Shown: positions 46,499 to 55,337 of the stretch, one piece after another
Layout: each line of letters begins with the position of its first letter
Numbering within the stretch: the first letter of the stretch is position 1
NCBI GenBank assembly: GCA_016185425.1
Contig: JACPNQ010000004.1
Location: 62,001-126,000, forward strand
Length of the DNA stretch: 64,000 nt
Direction of reading: 5' to 3'
Source of the DNA: Acidobacteriota bacterium
GTDB lineage: Bacteria; Acidobacteriota; Terriglobia; Bryobacterales; Bryobacteraceae
Position numbers and translations under genes: made by a program
Notes under the pieces: generated by a model
The model's database searches: none
What the model was told of the DNA's origin: nothing
What the model saw: only the letters and a program-made list of their open reading frames with translations

Positions 46499-46819
46499 CG
46501 ATCCGGTTCTCGTCAAGCTTCCAATTGGCGAAGTGGTTGTTAAAAGCGAACCCTGAGCTAAGATTTGCGCTATCCGAAAGCGACGTTCGGAGCCATATTC
46601 CGCACCGGCTTCGATACGTTTACACCGATCCTGCCTCCGGCCTGGGAGTGAACAGGACTCTCAGTATAACACCGGGATTAACAAAATGTTCCCGCAAAAT
46701 TCTCTGTAACAATACATTAGAATGTCATGGCCGCTCCCGGCAATCGCCTTCGGCCCGGCTCCGTAAACCTTTGGCCGCCGCCTTGACATGGCCGATTCCG
46801 CTTCCTATTCTGATAATGA
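46499..46819. other. 321-bp intergenic region upstream of feoA
   Basis: No gene is seen. The left part has no clear structure. The right end holds the feoA promoter (46783-46811) and the left half of an operator-like inverted repeat (46811-46835). Confidence 0.7.
46783..46811 (+). promoter_or_regulatory. sigma-70-type promoter of feoAB
   Basis: A consensus -35 TTGACA (46783-46788), a 17-bp spacer and a -10 TATTCT (46806-46811). The predicted start of transcription is near 46818, almost on the feoA start codon. Confidence 0.65.
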
Positions 46820-46835
46820 GTGCAACTCACTTTCA
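46811..46835. promoter_or_regulatory. Fur-box-like inverted repeat over the feoA start
   Basis: A 25-bp imperfect palindrome starts TGATAATGAGT and ends ACTCACTTTCA around a GCA centre; 9 of 11 arm positions pair. The left half begins like the classic Fur box GATAATGAT. It starts at the last base of the -10 box and covers the GTG start, an ideal place for iron-dependent repression. Confidence 0.6.
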
Positions 46836-47149
46836 ATAAGGAGCCGCTCGCGGCGGAAGCGAGTGCCACAGAGAATTCGTCCTCGCTAGGGGACCTTCGC
46901 TGCGGGCAGGCGGCAATCCTTGCGTCGCTCGATGTCGCAGAGGATTTGGGCCGGCGGCTTATGGAGCTCGGCTTCTTTCCCGGCAGCGACGTAGTTGCAG
47001 CCGGTTGCGCTCCTGGCGGTGACCCGCGTGTCTATCGCGTCGACGGTTCCGAAGTCGCTTTGCGCATCGAAACCGCCCGATTCCTTAAGATCCGCCCCAA
47101 TTCTATCCGCACCGTCGTCCCGCCCAAGAGCCATTCGAGCCGTCCATGA
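46820..47149 (+). CDS. feoA: ferrous iron transport protein A
   Basis: 109 codons from GTG at 46820. The SH3-like FeoA domain starts at about residue 23 (LGDLRCGQAAILASLDV), with LMELGFFPGSDVVAAGCAP and ALRIETARFLKIRP. No other ATG/GTG/TTG lies in frame before the domain, so the GTG is used even though it is at the predicted transcription start; translation may be leaderless. An AAGGAG at 46838-46843 is not followed by an in-frame start. Coupled to feoB by a 4-nt overlap. Confidence 0.88.
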   Translation: MQLTFNKEPLAAEASATENSSSLGDLRCGQAAILASLDVAEDLGRRLMELGFFPGSDVVAAGCAPGGDPRVYRVDGSEVALRIETARFLKIRPNSIRTVVPPKSHSSRP

Positions 47150-49059
47150 GCGCGGGCGATTCCTGCCACGGCCTGGCGGCTGAGCCGTCCCTCGCGGCAG
47201 GTCTGGATCCCTCGGCCCGCGCCTTGCGGCACTATGTTGCACTCGTAGGTCCTCCGAACGCGGGCAAGACCACTCTCTTTAATCGCCTCACTGGCCTTCG
47301 TCAGAAAGTCGCCAACTTTCCTGGGGTCACTGTCGAACACCACATCGGCCGGGCCAAGACGAATGCCGGGCGGGAAGTCTACCTCATCGACCTGCCCGGC
47401 ATATACAGCCTGCATCCCCGTTCCGAGGATGAAGAAGTCACGCGGGATGTCCTTACAGGTGCGAAACCGGAGTTCGGCCAGCCAGATGCCGTCATTCTGA
47501 TACTCGATGCCACCAATTTGCATCGGCACCTGCTGCTCGCCGCACCCATTCTTAGCCTGAACCTGCCAACCCTCGTCGTGCTCAATATGGCCGACGACCT
47601 CGCCTCCCGCGGAGGCAGCGTCGATCCCGCCGCACTTGCCGCGCAACTCGCCTGTCCAGTCGCGCTTATCAGTGCGGCCTCCGGCGCCGGTGTCGACAAG
47701 GTTACTCAGTTTCTGGAAGGGAGCAGCGCGCGCCCGCATCCCATCGCCAAGCGCGTCGAATTGCCCATCCTGCAGGATCTTCCCGGATGCCGCCGGTGGG
47801 CCGGCCAGGTTGGCCAGCAGAGCGAATACCGCGCCCCCGCTCCGCCCCTTTGGACCCGCCGTCTCGACTCCGTCTTTCTTCATCCGATCGGCGGGCCATT
47901 GATATTCCTGGCGGTCGTCGTCGCGGTATTTCAGGCGATTTTCAGCGGCGCCAAACCGCTGATGGACGCTGTCGAGAGCTGGATCTCCCTTTCTGGAAAC
48001 TGGATCGCCACGGTGCTTCCCGATGGCCTTCTGCGCGGCCTGATTGTGGAGGGGATCTGGGCAGGCGTCGGTTCGGTGGTGATCTTCCTTCCGCAGATTC
48101 TTCTACTGTTCCTGTTCATCGGGATACTCGAGGACTCCGGCTACCTGGCGCGCGCGGCGATGATCGCCGACCGCACCATGGCGCTCGTCGGCTTGCAGGG
48201 CAAGGCGTTCATCCCGCTGCTTTCCGCCTATGCCTGCGCCGTCCCCGCAATCCTCTCCACCCGCACCATCGAGAACAAGCGCGACCGGCTCGCCACTATC
48301 CTGATCGCGCCGTTCATGACCTGCTCGGCCCGCCTGTCGCCGTATTTGTTGATCATCGCCGCCTTCATCCCGGACCGTCCTCTCCTCGGCCCGATTCTCG
48401 GCACCCAAACCGCGGCCATGTTGAGCTTGTACGCCATCGGTTTCCTGGCTGCAATCGCCACGGCGCAACTCTTGCGGTCCACAGTCCTCCGCCGCCAACA
48501 GAGTGTGTTTGTTCTGGAGCTGCCACCATATCGAATGCCGAATATCCAGTCGCTCGGCCTGCGTCTGTATGATCGGGCGTTGGTTTTCCTGAAACGTGCC
48601 GGAACGGTAATACTCGCCGTATCTGCGTGCCTTTGGGTTTTAGCGCACGTTCCTTACGAAAACGGGAAGCCGCCGAAGCTGGAACAAAGTGTTGCCGGCC
48701 AGATCGGCCACGCCATGGAGCCCGCCATCAAGCCGCTAGGGTTCAACTGGAAGATCGGCGTAGGCCTCATCACATCTCTCGCTGCCCGCGAGGTTATCGT
48801 CGGCACCCTGGGGACGATATACGGCATTGAAAACGCCGATAAAGACGATGTCAATCTGCAGCAGGCTATCCGCCAGGACTTGTCCCCCGCTGGAGCGGCC
48901 GCACTCCTCGTCTTCTTCGCCTTCGCCATGCAGTGCTTTTCCACCATTGCGGTCGTCCGCCGCGAAACAGGAGGCTGGCTATGGCCTTCCGTGCAGTTTA
49001 TTTACATGACTACGTTCGCGTACCTATCCGCCTGGGGTACCTATCTCTTGCTCCGTTAA
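47146..49059 (+). CDS. feoB: ferrous iron transporter FeoB
   Basis: 637 residues. N-terminal G domain: G1 GPPNAGKTTLFN (~35-46), the FPGVTVEHHIG switch, G3 DLPGIYSL, G4 NMADD. The membrane part has the FeoB gate segments, e.g. LLSAYACAVPAILSTRTI with a conserved Cys and the second repeat SLAAREVIVGTLGTIYG. It imports Fe(II) across the inner membrane. Shorter than E. coli FeoB (773) mainly in the soluble spacer. Confidence 0.96.
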   Translation: MSAGDSCHGLAAEPSLAAGLDPSARALRHYVALVGPPNAGKTTLFNRLTGLRQKVANFPGVTVEHHIGRAKTNAGREVYLIDLPGIYSLHPRSEDEEVTRDVLTGAKPEFGQPDAVILILDATNLHRHLLLAAPILSLNLPTLVVLNMADDLASRGGSVDPAALAAQLACPVALISAASGAGVDKVTQFLEGSSARPHPIAKRVELPILQDLPGCRRWAGQVGQQSEYRAPAPPLWTRRLDSVFLHPIGGPLIFLAVVVAVFQAIFSGAKPLMDAVESWISLSGNWIATVLPDGLLRGLIVEGIWAGVGSVVIFLPQILLLFLFIGILEDSGYLARAAMIADRTMALVGLQGKAFIPLLSAYACAVPAILSTRTIENKRDRLATILIAPFMTCSARLSPYLLIIAAFIPDRPLLGPILGTQTAAMLSLYAIGFLAAIATAQLLRSTVLRRQQSVFVLELPPYRMPNIQSLGLRLYDRALVFLKRAGTVILAVSACLWVLAHVPYENGKPPKLEQSVAGQIGHAMEPAIKPLGFNWKIGVGLITSLAAREVIVGTLGTIYGIENADKDDVNLQQAIRQDLSPAGAAALLVFFAFAMQCFSTIAVVRRETGGWLWPSVQFIYMTTFAYLSAWGTYLLLR

Positions 49060-49209
49060 GCCAGTAGAACCGTACTAGACCCTTCCGCGGCAGAACCGGC
49101 AAGCGAGTGCAGGCGCGCTTTTCGAATCAATACCTTATCGCGCCTGGAACCGCCGGACACTCGTACTAATCCGCCGCCGCCGCAACCCCGGTTTTCCATT
49201 CTAGTCCCA

Positions 49210-49237
49210 GGGGGTACTTGCTTCTAAGTAATCCCCC
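49210..49237. promoter_or_regulatory. inverted repeat upstream of the PEP-CTERM gene
   Basis: GGGGGTACTT, a 6-nt loop, then AAGTA with a 2-nt bulge and CCCCC: a 10-bp stem about 40 bp upstream of the PEP-CTERM start. No T-tract follows, so it is more likely a regulator site or leader structure than a terminator. The remaining 49060-49209 has no gene. Confidence 0.45.
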
Positions 49238-49278
49238 GTCCCATTGGGCTATACGAGCGGATCTTGAAAATCCAAAGT

Positions 49279-50007
49279 ATGCGAATTCTCCAGGCTTTGA
49301 CTGCGGCCCTGCTGGTCTCTACCGCTGCATGGGCGCTGCCAACTTTTCCAACTAGCTTCCAGGATGCGCTCGACTCCGACGATCCGTCAGACGTTATTGG
49401 AGACCCGGCAAAATTCGAGATCTATTCTCTCAGCCTCACGGGCATAAACGGTAACACTCTACAGGTCGACATTCGCTTCAACTTCGGTGGAGGCACCTCC
49501 CTGAGCGGCTTCAAGAGCTACCCGCAGGCGACCTACACCCTGAATGTGGGCGATCTCTTCTTTCGCACAGGAAGCAACACCTATGCCTATATCCTGAACG
49601 GGCACGACGGCCTGAGCACAAACGGCCTCTACACCATTACCGGCACGCAATCAGCCAGGGACGTTCTGGGAAACCCCAATTCCACCTACCGTCCGGACGC
49701 ACAGGTCTGGGCCAGCCCCACCGGCGCGCAGCTCCTTGGCATTGGCTCGAGTTCCATCAACACCGTCAACAACATCGGCACGAACCTGTTGGCCAGCCTT
49801 TTCTTGCCGTTTACGAGCAACGCAATCGCCGATCTGAACAACGGCTTCAGCATCTACTTCGCCGCCGCCACCTGCGGCAACGACGAAATCATCGGCGGCG
49901 TGCCCTCGGGCGACGACCCGGGAACGCCTACTCCCGAACCAGGCACCTGGGCTATGTTCGGAGCCGGCCTGATCGGCCTCGGACTGCTCCGCAGGGGCGC
50001 TAAATAG
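49279..50007 (+). CDS. PEP-CTERM sorting-domain protein
   Basis: 242 residues from the ATG at 49279 (a TTG at 49264 would add five). Signal peptide RILQALTAALLVSTAAWA. Mature part is beta-rich with many Asn, Gly and Thr. C-terminal sorting signal: TPEPGTWAMFGAGLIGLGLL followed by RRGAK, i.e. PEP motif, membrane helix, basic end. Exosortase cleaves after such signals and hands the protein to the cell surface, often with exopolysaccharide. No exosortase gene is in the window. Confidence 0.88.
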   Translation: MRILQALTAALLVSTAAWALPTFPTSFQDALDSDDPSDVIGDPAKFEIYSLSLTGINGNTLQVDIRFNFGGGTSLSGFKSYPQATYTLNVGDLFFRTGSNTYAYILNGHDGLSTNGLYTITGTQSARDVLGNPNSTYRPDAQVWASPTGAQLLGIGSSSINTVNNIGTNLLASLFLPFTSNAIADLNNGFSIYFAAATCGNDEIIGGVPSGDDPGTPTPEPGTWAMFGAGLIGLGLLRRGAK

Positions 50008-50034
50008 GGCGAAATCAGACTGCATGATAAAGTG

Positions 50035-50065
50035 GGGGGATGCGGCCTACTCTGCCGCATCCCCC
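50035..50065. other. perfect 12-bp hairpin just before trxB
   Basis: GGGGGATGCGGC (50035-50046), a 7-nt loop and GCCGCATCCCCC (50054-50065). It is 28 bp after the PEP-CTERM stop and 15 bp before the trxB ATG. It lacks a T-tract on the + strand, so it could be a weak terminator for the upstream gene or an RNA structure that hides the trxB ribosome site. Confidence 0.7.
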
Positions 50066-50080
50066 GCTTCGCGTTTCACC

Positions 50081-51004
50081 ATGCACAACGTCATAATCAT
50101 CGGCTCCGGCTGCGCCGGGAATACTGCGGCCGTCTATACAGCCCGCGCTTCATTGAAACCGCTCGTCATCGGCGGCCATGAGCCCGGCGGACAGCTTTCC
50201 ATCACGTCGGAAGTCGAGAACTTCCCGGGTTTTCCAGATGGTATCCTCGGCCCGCAGCTCGTCGAGAATATCAAGGTGCAGGCGCAGAAGTTTGGGGCGA
50301 TCTTCCACCATGGGTCTGTTGACGAAGCGATTCTCACCGAGCGTCCGTTTCGCCTCAAGATCGACGGCGTTTGGGAAGAGACGCGCACTCTCATTATCGC
50401 GTCCGGGGCTTCCGCGCGATGGCTCGGCCTTCCCAATGAGCAGAAGTTGATCGGCAAGGGTGTCAGCTCCTGCGCCACCTGCGATGGGTTTTTCTATCGC
50501 GGCAAAGAGATCATGGTCATCGGCGGCGGCGACTCCGCGATGGAAGAGGCCAACTTCCTCACCCGATTCGGTCAGCGGGTCACGCTGGTGCACCGCCGGG
50601 AGCAGTTCCGCGCCTCGAAAATCATGCTCGATCGGGCGATGGCCAATCCGAAGATCGAGATGGTGCTCAACACCGTCGTTGACGACGTTTACGACATCAC
50701 CGAAGGCGCCGTTACCGGCGTGCGCCTGCGCAACATCGTCACCGGAGAGTCGTATGATCGCGCCGTGGACGGCTTCTTCGTCGCCATCGGACACATCCCG
50801 AACACCAAGTTCCTCAAAGACCAGATCATCCTCGACGAAGACGGCTACATCGTCTCTCAGGGCGGCGCGCGGACCAATATTCCGGGCGTTTTCCACGCGG
50901 GCGACGTACAGGACCGAATCTACCGCCAGGCCATCACGGCATCAGGCGCCGGCTGTATGGCGGCGATGGAAGCAGAGCGGTTCCTGGAAGCCGAAGGCCA
51001 CTAA
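50081..51004 (+). CDS. trxB: thioredoxin-disulfide reductase
   Basis: 307 residues from the ATG at 50081. FAD site IIIGSGCAGNTAAVYTARAS, redox centre Cys131-Ala-Thr-Cys134 in SSCATCDGFFYRG, NADPH site MVIGGGDSAMEEANFL and HRREQFRASKI, and the FAD-end motif GVFHAGDVQDRIYRQ. It keeps thioredoxin reduced in the cytoplasm. Convergent with the M1-like gene (6 bp between stops). Confidence 0.96.
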   Translation: MHNVIIIGSGCAGNTAAVYTARASLKPLVIGGHEPGGQLSITSEVENFPGFPDGILGPQLVENIKVQAQKFGAIFHHGSVDEAILTERPFRLKIDGVWEETRTLIIASGASARWLGLPNEQKLIGKGVSSCATCDGFFYRGKEIMVIGGGDSAMEEANFLTRFGQRVTLVHRREQFRASKIMLDRAMANPKIEMVLNTVVDDVYDITEGAVTGVRLRNIVTGESYDRAVDGFFVAIGHIPNTKFLKDQIILDEDGYIVSQGGARTNIPGVFHAGDVQDRIYRQAITASGAGCMAAMEAERFLEAEGH

Positions 51005-51010
51005 AAACCG

Positions 51011-52990
51011 CTAATTACCAGCCGTCCGTTGCCGCTTATACGGGTCTTTGAGGTACTTCGCGGCCTCTTCCTGCGCGCCTTGCGTATTGTCGCGTGTGCG
51101 CACGGCGAGGTTGTACTCGTTCACAGCGCGATCCCGCTGTCCGGTGATGTCGAAAATCTTGCCTAGGTTGATATGCGCCCAGACTTCCGTCCACTTCGGT
51201 TCAATATCGCCATTTAGCACCTCGCGGAACTCGTTCGCCGCGGCCTGGTAATTGTTCTGCAGGAAGAAAATGTCGGCCACCCGATAGTGCGCCAGCGAGC
51301 TGTTCCGGCTCACTTCCAACGCCTTCTGGAACTCTTTTAGCGCCTCGCCATATTCGCCGATGTCCGTAAACATCTCGCCGCGCCGGATCGCCACCGCCAC
51401 GCGCATCGAGCTCGACATCCGCAGCACGCGCAGGTTCGGGTCAATCTCCACCTTCTTCGGCTTACCGAAGGTCTCTACAACGAATTCCGACGACGGCCCC
51501 GCCACATCCACACGCTTCATCTCCGGGTTGCCTTCCGTCTCAATCTTCAGATCCACAGGCATCCGGAAGGTATCCAAATCCTGCTGGATCTTCCCCATGA
51601 TCCGGAAGCCTTTGTTCGTCCGGTACACGGTGTACTCCAGCTTGAACTGTGGCGCGCCGCTCGATTCAATCCACTGCAGGAAAAAGAATCCGAGGTCGTA
51701 TCCCGCAAGCTCGGATGCCATTTTCGTGACATCGTCGGTGCTAATGCTCTTGTTCGCGAACCGCTCCGGGATCGCCTTGATCAGTTTCTTGAAATTATCC
51801 TCGCCGAGCACGTTCCGGAGCATCTGATATACGGCCGCGCCCTTCGCCGCCGTCGTCGCCCAATATTCCGGCGAGTAGTCCTCGAGCCGCGACGCCTGGA
51901 TCAGCGGTGGATTATCTATCGTCAAGGCCTCTACGTACGTGTCGCGCACTTCGGTTTCCACCGCTCCCGCCGACTGCGTCTGCTCGGTTAGCAGCAACTC
52001 CGCGTAGCGCGCCATTCCGTTCGTTATCCACAAATGGTTCCGGCTCGCCGGTGAGGTCAATACCCCATACCAGTGCCGCGACAACTGGTTTGCCAGCAGC
52101 TTTGTATTCGCTTCCTTCCCAATTCCGTGCGGCGAGAGGAACAACATTCCCGGCGATGCATACCCATTCGGCGCGCCATCTTCCGTCTCCACAAGCGCGA
52201 TGTTCGATGCCGGCGCCAACCCGAATTGCGCCGTCAGTAATCCCAATACCTTGCCCGTCTCCTCCCCCCAGGATTCCGCCGCGGCCGCCGACTCCCCCCG
52301 GAAATAGATCGTCGAATTCACGCCGCCCGATGGCACCTTCTTCCCGGCACCCGGCACGATGGCCAGACTGCCTCCGAATCCCGGAGAGTTGAAGGTGCAA
52401 ACCGTTGTTGACTTTCCGTCGCCCTTCTTCGTCGTCTCCAGTCCGCCGCTGACCACGGTGTAACCGTCCGGCACCGTCACCGTGAATTCCGATTTATACC
52501 GGTCCGCCGTGTACCCCGCTACCGGAAACCATCGCGATGGATACATAAGAAAGCCGTACTCCGGCCGCAGGGCCGCGAACTTGATCCCATATACGGGCGA
52601 CTCTTCCTGGCCGGTCAGCTTTCCCTCATACGACACCACGATCTCGCGCGTCGAGCCTTTCGCCATCGGCGGCTCCAGCGACACACGGAACGAAAAATCT
52701 TGCGGATTGCGGCTCGAATCAACGCGTGAATCGTCCAGATAGGTCACACCGGTGACCGTCATCGCGTTATGCAGTTCAAAGGTTGCCGAGCCGATCTTGT
52801 CATCGATGGCCGTGAACCGTACTCGCGCCTTCGCTGCGATCGACTGGGTACGCGGATTGACATCGGCTGACACGCGAACCTCTTCCACGTCAATCCGGCC
52901 CGCCGACGCCGTTCTCTGTGCCATCGCCGCCGGCGCCAGCAGCGCCAGTAATATCGCGGCCGCGGTCAAGTTTTCTCTGCGCTTCTGCAT
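51011..52990 (-). CDS. secreted M1-peptidase-like protein lacking the zinc site, with C-terminal TPR region
   Basis: 659 residues from the ATG at 52990, signal peptide LTAAAILLALLAPAAMA. Residues ~30-210 are an M1-type N-terminal beta domain. At the place of the gluzincin site HExxHxWFG the sequence has NQLSRHWYG (Asn301, Gln302, Arg305), and the second Glu of the NEGFA motif is Asn324 in WITNGMARY; both zinc and catalytic residues are gone. The last ~130 residues are TPR-like (GEYGEALKEFQKALEV). A non-catalytic binding role is likely. 13 bp downstream of lpxB on the same strand. Confidence 0.85.
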   Translation of the reverse strand: MQKRRENLTAAAILLALLAPAAMAQRTASAGRIDVEEVRVSADVNPRTQSIAAKARVRFTAIDDKIGSATFELHNAMTVTGVTYLDDSRVDSSRNPQDFSFRVSLEPPMAKGSTREIVVSYEGKLTGQEESPVYGIKFAALRPEYGFLMYPSRWFPVAGYTADRYKSEFTVTVPDGYTVVSGGLETTKKGDGKSTTVCTFNSPGFGGSLAIVPGAGKKVPSGGVNSTIYFRGESAAAAESWGEETGKVLGLLTAQFGLAPASNIALVETEDGAPNGYASPGMLFLSPHGIGKEANTKLLANQLSRHWYGVLTSPASRNHLWITNGMARYAELLLTEQTQSAGAVETEVRDTYVEALTIDNPPLIQASRLEDYSPEYWATTAAKGAAVYQMLRNVLGEDNFKKLIKAIPERFANKSISTDDVTKMASELAGYDLGFFFLQWIESSGAPQFKLEYTVYRTNKGFRIMGKIQQDLDTFRMPVDLKIETEGNPEMKRVDVAGPSSEFVVETFGKPKKVEIDPNLRVLRMSSSMRVAVAIRRGEMFTDIGEYGEALKEFQKALEVSRNSSLAHYRVADIFFLQNNYQAAANEFREVLNGDIEPKWTEVWAHINLGKIFDITGQRDRAVNEYNLAVRTRDNTQGAQEEAAKYLKDPYKRQRTAGN

Positions 52991-53003
52991 ACGTCCACTT
53001 TGT

Positions 53004-54194
53004 TCAAGATCGAGGATTGGATTCCTGGAAAAACCTGCCTGCCAGCAACTCCGCCGCGCGTACGATTGGATCCCCTTCACCGCGCAACTTCGTTTGTATC
53101 GTGGCCAGCTCCGTTCGCATAGCCGTCTGTGCGGCCTGATCTTTCAATAATCGCAGAGCCACCGACGCCAGCCCCGGACCATCCCCTTCATTCTGCATCA
53201 GTTCGGGTACGATCCGGCGTCCGGCCACCAGGTTCACCATTGTGAAATACGGCACATCGACCAGCCAACGGCCCAGCTTCCAGGAAACCGGTGAAACCTT
53301 GTAGAAAGTTACCATCGGTGTCCCCATCAACGCGGCTTCCATGGCGACAGTGCCACTGGCGGCGAGCGCAAGAGTGGCATGGGCGATTGCGTCCCATGTT
53401 TCCCCTTCAATTGTTTGGATGGATGCGCGGGAAATCCGTTCCCGAAAAGTTGACCCCGGAAACATACCGTCGTAACGGCTACCTATTCTCGCCATAAATC
53501 CGGCAGGCGCTGCCCAAACTACATTCACATCGATCTCGCGCCGTATCAACTCCACGGCCTCCACGACCGCCGGCATGTGCCGCGCTACCTCCCCAACCCG
53601 GCTCCCCGGCAGAACCGTCAACAACGGCTTCGACGGATCTAGACCGAACCGCGCGAAAAACTCCTCCCGCGTCATCTTCGGCCCCGCCATCCACGCCAGC
53701 GGATGCCCGATGTAGGTCGCCTGCGGCATACCCCGGCCGTGAAAGAACGCCGGTTCAAACGGAAAGATACAGAGCAGCTCGTCGATGATCTTTTTCATCG
53801 TTTTCACGCGGCCCTTCCGCCATGCCCAGACCTGCGGCGCCACCAGGTAGGCCACCGGAATCCCTCGCTTTTTCGCCTGCGCCGCTACACGAAAGTGGAA
53901 GTCCGGGCTGTCCGTCAATATCGCCAGCCGGGGCCTCCTCTCCTCCATCGCGCGCACCAGCTTGCGGAATTCCCAGTAGATCCGCGGCAGATGCTCCAGC
54001 ACTTCCACCAGCCCGACGACCGCCAGGCTCTCCGACTCCACAACGGCCTCAACGCCCGCGGCGCGCATCCGCGGCCCCGCGCACCCGAAAAAACGCGCCT
54101 CCGGCAGTCTCCGGCGCAACTCCTCCACCAGCCTTGCCGCGTATAAATCCCCCGACGCTTCTCCCGCCGAGACCAATATTTCCAATGGCTCCAA
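53004..54194 (-). CDS. lpxB: lipid-A-disaccharide synthase
   Basis: 396 residues. LpxB (GT19) joins UDP-2,3-diacylglucosamine and lipid X to the lipid A disaccharide at the inner membrane. LVSAGEASGDLYAARLVEEL, LTDSPDFHFRVAAQAKKRG, YLVAPQVWAWRKGRVKTM, TVLPGSRVGEVARHMPAVVE and LAASGTVAMEAALMGTPMV are diagnostic. Its presence implies an outer membrane with LPS or lipid A. It starts 61 bp from a divergent unknown gene. Confidence 0.96.
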   Translation of the reverse strand: MEPLEILVSAGEASGDLYAARLVEELRRRLPEARFFGCAGPRMRAAGVEAVVESESLAVVGLVEVLEHLPRIYWEFRKLVRAMEERRPRLAILTDSPDFHFRVAAQAKKRGIPVAYLVAPQVWAWRKGRVKTMKKIIDELLCIFPFEPAFFHGRGMPQATYIGHPLAWMAGPKMTREEFFARFGLDPSKPLLTVLPGSRVGEVARHMPAVVEAVELIRREIDVNVVWAAPAGFMARIGSRYDGMFPGSTFRERISRASIQTIEGETWDAIAHATLALAASGTVAMEAALMGTPMVTFYKVSPVSWKLGRWLVDVPYFTMVNLVAGRRIVPELMQNEGDGPGLASVALRLLKDQAAQTAMRTELATIQTKLRGEGDPIVRAAELLAGRFFQESNPRS

Positions 54195-54255
54195 AGGCTC
54201 AGTCTACAACGCGGCGGTGCCGCGGCCGTAATTGATAGAATGAGTGTAGTATTCA

Positions 54256-55086
54256 ATGGCCCCTCCCGTGGACCTCTCCGGTCTGAACAAAACGAAGTTG
54301 CACCTCGGCGACTTTGCGCAAAACTTCTTTCGCGATGCAATTCCGGCCGGCTCGGTATTTTCCTACTACGCCGCCGCTATTCCTTTCGCCGACGACGACC
54401 TCCGCGATTTCGTTGACGAACCAATTGCTGCCCTGCCACCCCGCGTCCTTTCGAGCCTCGGCAAAGTGGTCCTGCTCTTCGTTCCCTTCCTCGAGCGCCC
54501 TGCGGCAAAAACCCCCTCGCGGCGGGCCACCAAACGTCATACGGAAAAGCCGGTTGAGTTTGATCCCCGCGATAGCCTCGTCGCTATGGATCCTCCCGCT
54601 CCGGCTAATCGTCTTCCCTTCGCCTACCTGCCGCCGGGCGAGTCCGGCGCCCCGCACATTTTTGCTTTCGGCATCCAGAATGTCGATTCGAGCGACTATC
54701 ACTACAACTTCTTCCACGCGATCTCCCAGCTTATTTTTTTCACGCAGGCCGATTCCGTCATCGCCGGCTTCCGCAACATTCTCCGCGAAGAACTGAAGGG
54801 CCGTGCGCATGGTGAGGTGGACGATGCGTCCTGGAAAGCCAAGCTCGACCTGCTGAAGAAAGAATCCGGTGTACGCGGGGAATCGAAGCTCTTTCTCGAA
54901 TACACCCGGCACAGCTTTACCGATACGTTGACGCTCTTCCTCCACGGCATCTGCTGCGACATTGATGTCGAACCCGGCCCGCGCCAGATCGCAAGCCGCT
55001 TTCTCCGCAAGCGTCTGCAATTCCTCCAAATCGAATACCCACAGCCGGAAGGGTATGCGGTTTTCCCTGAGGAGCTTAAGAATTAA
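54256..55086 (+). CDS. conserved protein of unknown function
   Basis: 276 residues, cytoplasmic by appearance (no signal or membrane helix). Segments: NKTKLHLGDFAQNFFRDAIP, ALPPRVLSSLGKVVLLFVPF, GESGAPHIFAFGIQNVDSSD, and LEYTRHSFTDTLTLFLHGIC. No family recognised. Divergent from lpxB. Confidence 0.65.
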   Translation: MAPPVDLSGLNKTKLHLGDFAQNFFRDAIPAGSVFSYYAAAIPFADDDLRDFVDEPIAALPPRVLSSLGKVVLLFVPFLERPAAKTPSRRATKRHTEKPVEFDPRDSLVAMDPPAPANRLPFAYLPPGESGAPHIFAFGIQNVDSSDYHYNFFHAISQLIFFTQADSVIAGFRNILREELKGRAHGEVDDASWKAKLDLLKKESGVRGESKLFLEYTRHSFTDTLTLFLHGICCDIDVEPGPRQIASRFLRKRLQFLQIEYPQPEGYAVFPEELKN

Positions 55087-55125
55087 CTGAACTGAAGGCT
55101 CGCACAGCCCTGACGATAGATAACT

Positions 55126-55337
55126 GTGCGGTGGCTGTTGATTCTATTCGTCGCGGCGATGGCATACGCCGCTCCTTCCATCAAAGTCTCACCAGCGGGC
55201 TCACCCTGCTGATTGGTGACGCGCCCGCTGACATTCTCTACGTTCCGGACACGGTCCCCAGCGGCAAGGCAGTCCCGCTCTCACTCAAGCTCGGCTCGGC
55301 CACCAGCCAGGCTGGGGTCACTCTCAGCGTGATGTAG
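55126..55337 (+). pseudogene. frameshifted small secreted protein with Bryobacteraceae-type C-terminal motif
   Basis: A GTG at 55126 starts a signal peptide (MRWLLILFVAAMAYA) followed by APSIKVSPAGSPC and a TGA at 55210. In another frame the DNA continues GLTLLIGDAPADILYVPDTV, then PSGKAVPLSLKLGSATSQAG and VTLSV to TAG at 55335-55337. The second part looks like the end of the beta-sandwich module of secreted Bryobacteraceae proteins (VPSG...AGVTL). The two frames join near 55190-55210. Either a decayed gene or a frameshift (real or sequencing). Its 3' end overlaps the convergent helicase gene by 57 bp. Confidence 0.5.

Noticed and set aside
49200..49230. Sigma-54 (-24/-12) promoter for the PEP-CTERM gene
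   Set aside because: TTGC is present but the GG of the -24 element is not at the required 10-bp distance.
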